Source of the DNA: Kiritimatiellia bacterium
Lineage (GTDB): Bacteria; Verrucomicrobiota; Kiritimatiellia; RFP12; UBA3636
Reading direction: 5' to 3'
Length of the DNA stretch: 6,652 nt
Assembly (NCBI GenBank): GCA_017476965.1
Contig: JAFUXX010000062.1
Span: 1 to 6,652 of the forward strand
This document shows, one piece after another, positions 5,054-6,652 of the stretch. Every line of letters begins with the position of its first letter. The first letter of the stretch is position 1. A program made the position numbers and the translations under genes. The notes beneath the pieces were generated by a model that did no database searches, was not told the origin of the DNA, and worked only from the letters and a program-made list of their open reading frames with translations.

Positions 5054-5956
5054 TCAAGAAGGGCGCGCCGCGGGCGATTCGTTTGGCACCGGAGAATGCA
5101 TTGACGATTCGGCTTTGCCGACGGCCAGTCGATACAGGTTTTCCACGGCGGCCACGACCTGGGAATAAGACAAGTCGCGGGCGTATGGAAACTGACGGGC
5201 GTAGCGCTTCCAATGCCCGGCGAGCGCCTCGCTCGCGGCGATGGAGCGGAGGCGGCCGGCGCCGTCGGCGATCCGCGATTCCGTGCCGCGATGACGGCAT
5301 GTCGCACGGAACGCCTCGCGCAACCGCTCTTCGTCGATGCCATCGCGCGAAATGAGCCATGCGTCGTAATAGTCGCGGGGTCTTGTTCCGTAAACCCCAA
5401 GGGAAAGAATCGACTCCAGCTTTTCGGCAAGGATGGTTTCCCGGTTGTAGCCGAAAACTCGGAATTTGGAATCCGGGGAGAAAAGGCCGGGAAAAACGTA
5501 TTCTACCGGTGCGGGCGTCATGACGTCGCCCGTGGAGATGTCGACGGAAAGATGGACCGCCATCTTATGCAACGCCGCGTCGAAATGGACCCTGAATCCT
5601 CCATACTGGTCCGTCGCCCGTATCGGCTCGCAGGAGACTACTCGCATCTCGAAGCCGTCGCCGGCGTTCACCGCGCAAATCCCGGAGACGGCCCCGACGG
5701 CGGTTTCCTCGTCGAGGGCGGCGTCGCGCAGCGTGGCGTCCATGTCCATCGTGCTGCGTGAGGCAAGCCCGTGGAGCTGCGCGATCAAGAGCCCTCCCTT
5801 GAGAACGAGTTTCGTTTTCCATGGGGAGGCCGCAAGCCGGACCAGAAAACGTTCGAAGGCATAGTTCTGGAGCACGACGTGCGGCGGGAGCGACAACTCC
5901 CGGGCACGGTTGCGCATCCGCGCCTTGAGGCTCATGACCACGGGGTCGGCGTTCAC
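5054..5956 (-). CDS. abiEii: AbiEii-family nucleotidyltransferase toxin
   Basis: 300 residues from GTG 5956. The GTG start overlaps the stop of the antitoxin gene by four bases (GTGA), and GGAG (complement of 5965-5968) lies 8 nt upstream, so translation is coupled. Family motifs are in order: KGG at 53-55 and S-T-M-D-M-D at 68-73 (motif I, metal/NTP site), L-S-V-D at 136-139 (motif II), LAEKLESI around 176-183 (motif III) and R-P-R-D-Y-Y-D at 192-198 (motif IV). This is the DNA-polymerase-beta-like nucleotidyltransferase of type IV toxin/antitoxin and phage abortive-infection systems; related MenT toxins transfer nucleotides to tRNA acceptor stems. All key residues I can check are present, so it is probably active. 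The last 20 or so residues (SSMHSPVPNESPAARPS) are low-complexity and may be a drifted tail. It is a complete conventional pair with the gene upstream. Confidence 0.93.
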   Translation of the reverse strand: MNADPVVMSLKARMRNRARELSLPPHVVLQNYAFERFLVRLAASPWKTKLVLKGGLLIAQLHGLASRSTMDMDATLRDAALDEETAVGAVSGICAVNAGDGFEMRVVSCEPIRATDQYGGFRVHFDAALHKMAVHLSVDISTGDVMTPAPVEYVFPGLFSPDSKFRVFGYNRETILAEKLESILSLGVYGTRPRDYYDAWLISRDGIDEERLREAFRATCRHRGTESRIADGAGRLRSIAASEALAGHWKRYARQFPYARDLSYSQVVAAVENLYRLAVGKAESSMHSPVPNESPAARPS

Positions 5957-6546
5957 AACAGTGTCTCCATGTAACGGCGCACGGCGTTTTCCGCGCCGAG
6001 TGCCCTGGCGTAGGAGTCCAACAGCGCCGTGTCTTTCGCAGGCCAGGCCGCATAGAGACGCAAGCCGGAAAGAAAGGTCTCCTCGTCCATCTTGTTGCGG
6101 CTCCGGACTATGTCGCAGACCGTCCGTTCTGCGTCATAGCATGGAACGGGCGCCCCGAACGACGTCGTGCGGACGGTTTTTCCCAGCGACAAGTTCCCGG
6201 GCGAAACATAATGACAGGCTATCGTATCGCGAAGTTCCCGCCGTGGCACGGCATTTCGCGGAAAAGTCGCGGAGTGACGGACCGGCGTCCGCTCCGCCAG
6301 GCCGTTGAGCAGAAGCGCCGTTTCGTGGGAAAACACGATCCGCTTCGATCGTGCGGCCATCACGGCCAATTCGTCCTCCATGGCGTCCGGCAGCAGGTAA
6401 ACCCCGTGCGCTACCCGTTCCAGCAAGCCGGCACGCACCCACAGCGACAGTGAAGCGCGGCTGCACCCTGCCGCCACCGCTTCTGCGGTAGAGACCATGC
6501 CGTTGCGCGCTCGCGCGATTTCTTGGATTGTTCCGGGAATTTTCAT
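5953..6546 (-). CDS. abiEi: AbiEi-family antitoxin / transcriptional repressor
   Basis: 197 residues, MKIPGTIQEIARARNGMVST..., from ATG 6546. This start is preferred to TTG 6561 because AAAGG lies 4 nt upstream and the promoter -10 box is at 6565-6570, which puts TTG 6561 at or before the transcription start. Residues 1-50 form the winged-helix DNA-binding domain (TAEAVAAGCSRASLSLWVRAGLLERV, then HGVYLLP as the wing). The C-terminal domain has the family signature YDAERTVCDIV near residues 140-150 and continues FLSGLRLYAAW. AbiEi antitoxins neutralise AbiEii without binding it and repress their own promoter. It is the first gene of the operon. The role is assigned from family knowledge; the sequence shows the domain order and intact frame. 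Confidence 0.92.
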   Translation of the reverse strand: MKIPGTIQEIARARNGMVSTAEAVAAGCSRASLSLWVRAGLLERVAHGVYLLPDAMEDELAVMAARSKRIVFSHETALLLNGLAERTPVRHSATFPRNAVPRRELRDTIACHYVSPGNLSLGKTVRTTSFGAPVPCYDAERTVCDIVRSRNKMDEETFLSGLRLYAAWPAKDTALLDSYARALGAENAVRRYMETLL

Positions 6547-6564
6547 ATTGCCTTTCGTCAAACA

Positions 6565-6593
6565 ATGCTACGGAAAAGTTAGCCGATAGTCAA
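6565..6593 (-). promoter_or_regulatory. Sigma70-type promoter of the abiE operon
   Basis: On the minus strand TTGACT (6588-6593), a 17-bp spacer and TAGCAT (6565-6570) sit just upstream of abiEi. The -35 box is only 10 bp from repeat copy 3. A GTT...AAC framed imperfect inverted repeat (6578-6594) overlaps the -35 and could be an AbiEi operator, but the match is poor. Confidence 0.8.
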
Positions 6594-6603
6594 CAAGAAA
6601 ATC

Positions 6604-6652
6604 CACTTGCGCATGCGCGGAGGAGGTCTACTCCTCCAACATCGTGGGGTAC
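6604..6652 (+). repeat. 47-bp cassette-head repeat, copy 3, at the window edge
   Basis: The shared 47 bp occupy 6606-6652; two further bases (CC to AC boundary, from 6604) match copy 2. The window ends on the last base before copies 1 and 2 diverge from each other. Confidence 0.96.
6608..6652 (+). CDS. Start of a third headless cassette ORF (truncated by the window edge)
   Basis: Only the 15 codons CACAEEVYSSNIVGY are visible. In this frame a TAG stop lies at 6587-6589, six codons upstream of the first repeat codon, and the codons between (S T R K S T) include no start codon. So here the absence of a native start and signal peptide is unambiguous. A further variable body to the right is inferred from copies 1 and 2. 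Confidence 0.5.

Noticed and set aside
5213..5761. Plus-strand ORFs opposite abiEii and abiEi.
   Set aside because: Shadow frames of the GC-rich minus-strand genes, which carry clear family motifs.
6578..6594. GTTAGCC...GTCAAC near repeat 3 as an integron attC-type core.
   Set aside because: It does not fit GTTRRRY/RYYYAAC, the other copies lack it, and the sequence belongs to the abiE promoter.

Overview
The window looks like an accessory region of a Verrucomicrobiota/Lentisphaerota-type bacterium, possibly gut-associated. This placement is an inference. It rests on two small secreted proteins with a textbook PEP-CTERM tail, weak A-rich ribosome binding sites in front of them, a DUF3127 gene, and acidic duplicated-domain proteins starting with an SSNIVGY-type segment, a style I associate with these phyla. 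No marker gene is present to settle the taxon.

Layout. (1) 1-351, minus: 5' part of a DUF3127 gene, cut by the window edge. (2) 352-635: C-rich spacer whose minus strand has G-quadruplex-type G runs. (3) 636-1938, plus: module 1, made of a 47-bp repeat, an acidic duplicated-domain ORF without start codon or signal peptide, and a PEP-CTERM gene, closed by a strong terminator. (4) 2071-3243, minus: AAA/DUF4143 ATPase with its own consensus promoter. (5) 3434-4705, plus: module 2 with the same architecture, again followed by hairpin terminators. (6) 5054-6546, minus: abiEii-abiEi-type toxin/antitoxin pair with its own consensus promoter. (7) 6604-6652, plus: a third copy of the repeat, which ends exactly at the window edge and presumably opens module 3.

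The main observation is the repeated module. The 47-bp repeat is identical in all three copies, always on the plus strand, and in frame with the ORF that follows. It encodes CACAEEVYSSNIVGY, which reads as the end of a signal peptide (ACA|EE) joined to the first residues of a mature protein. None of the copies has a convincing promoter, ribosome binding site, start codon or signal-peptide core upstream; copy 3 has an in-frame stop only six codons before the repeat. Each complete module also ends with a PEP-CTERM gene whose last 45 bp are identical between modules. The modules therefore look like promoterless, headless cassettes with conserved ends and variable interiors, as expected of silent donor cassettes that would be joined to an expression site carrying promoter and signal peptide elsewhere. 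Self-contained minus-strand genes (ATPase, toxin/antitoxin) sit between the cassettes and could stabilise the array. No recombinase and no expression site are visible here, so the system is a hypothesis; the repeats, missing starts and conserved ends are direct observations.
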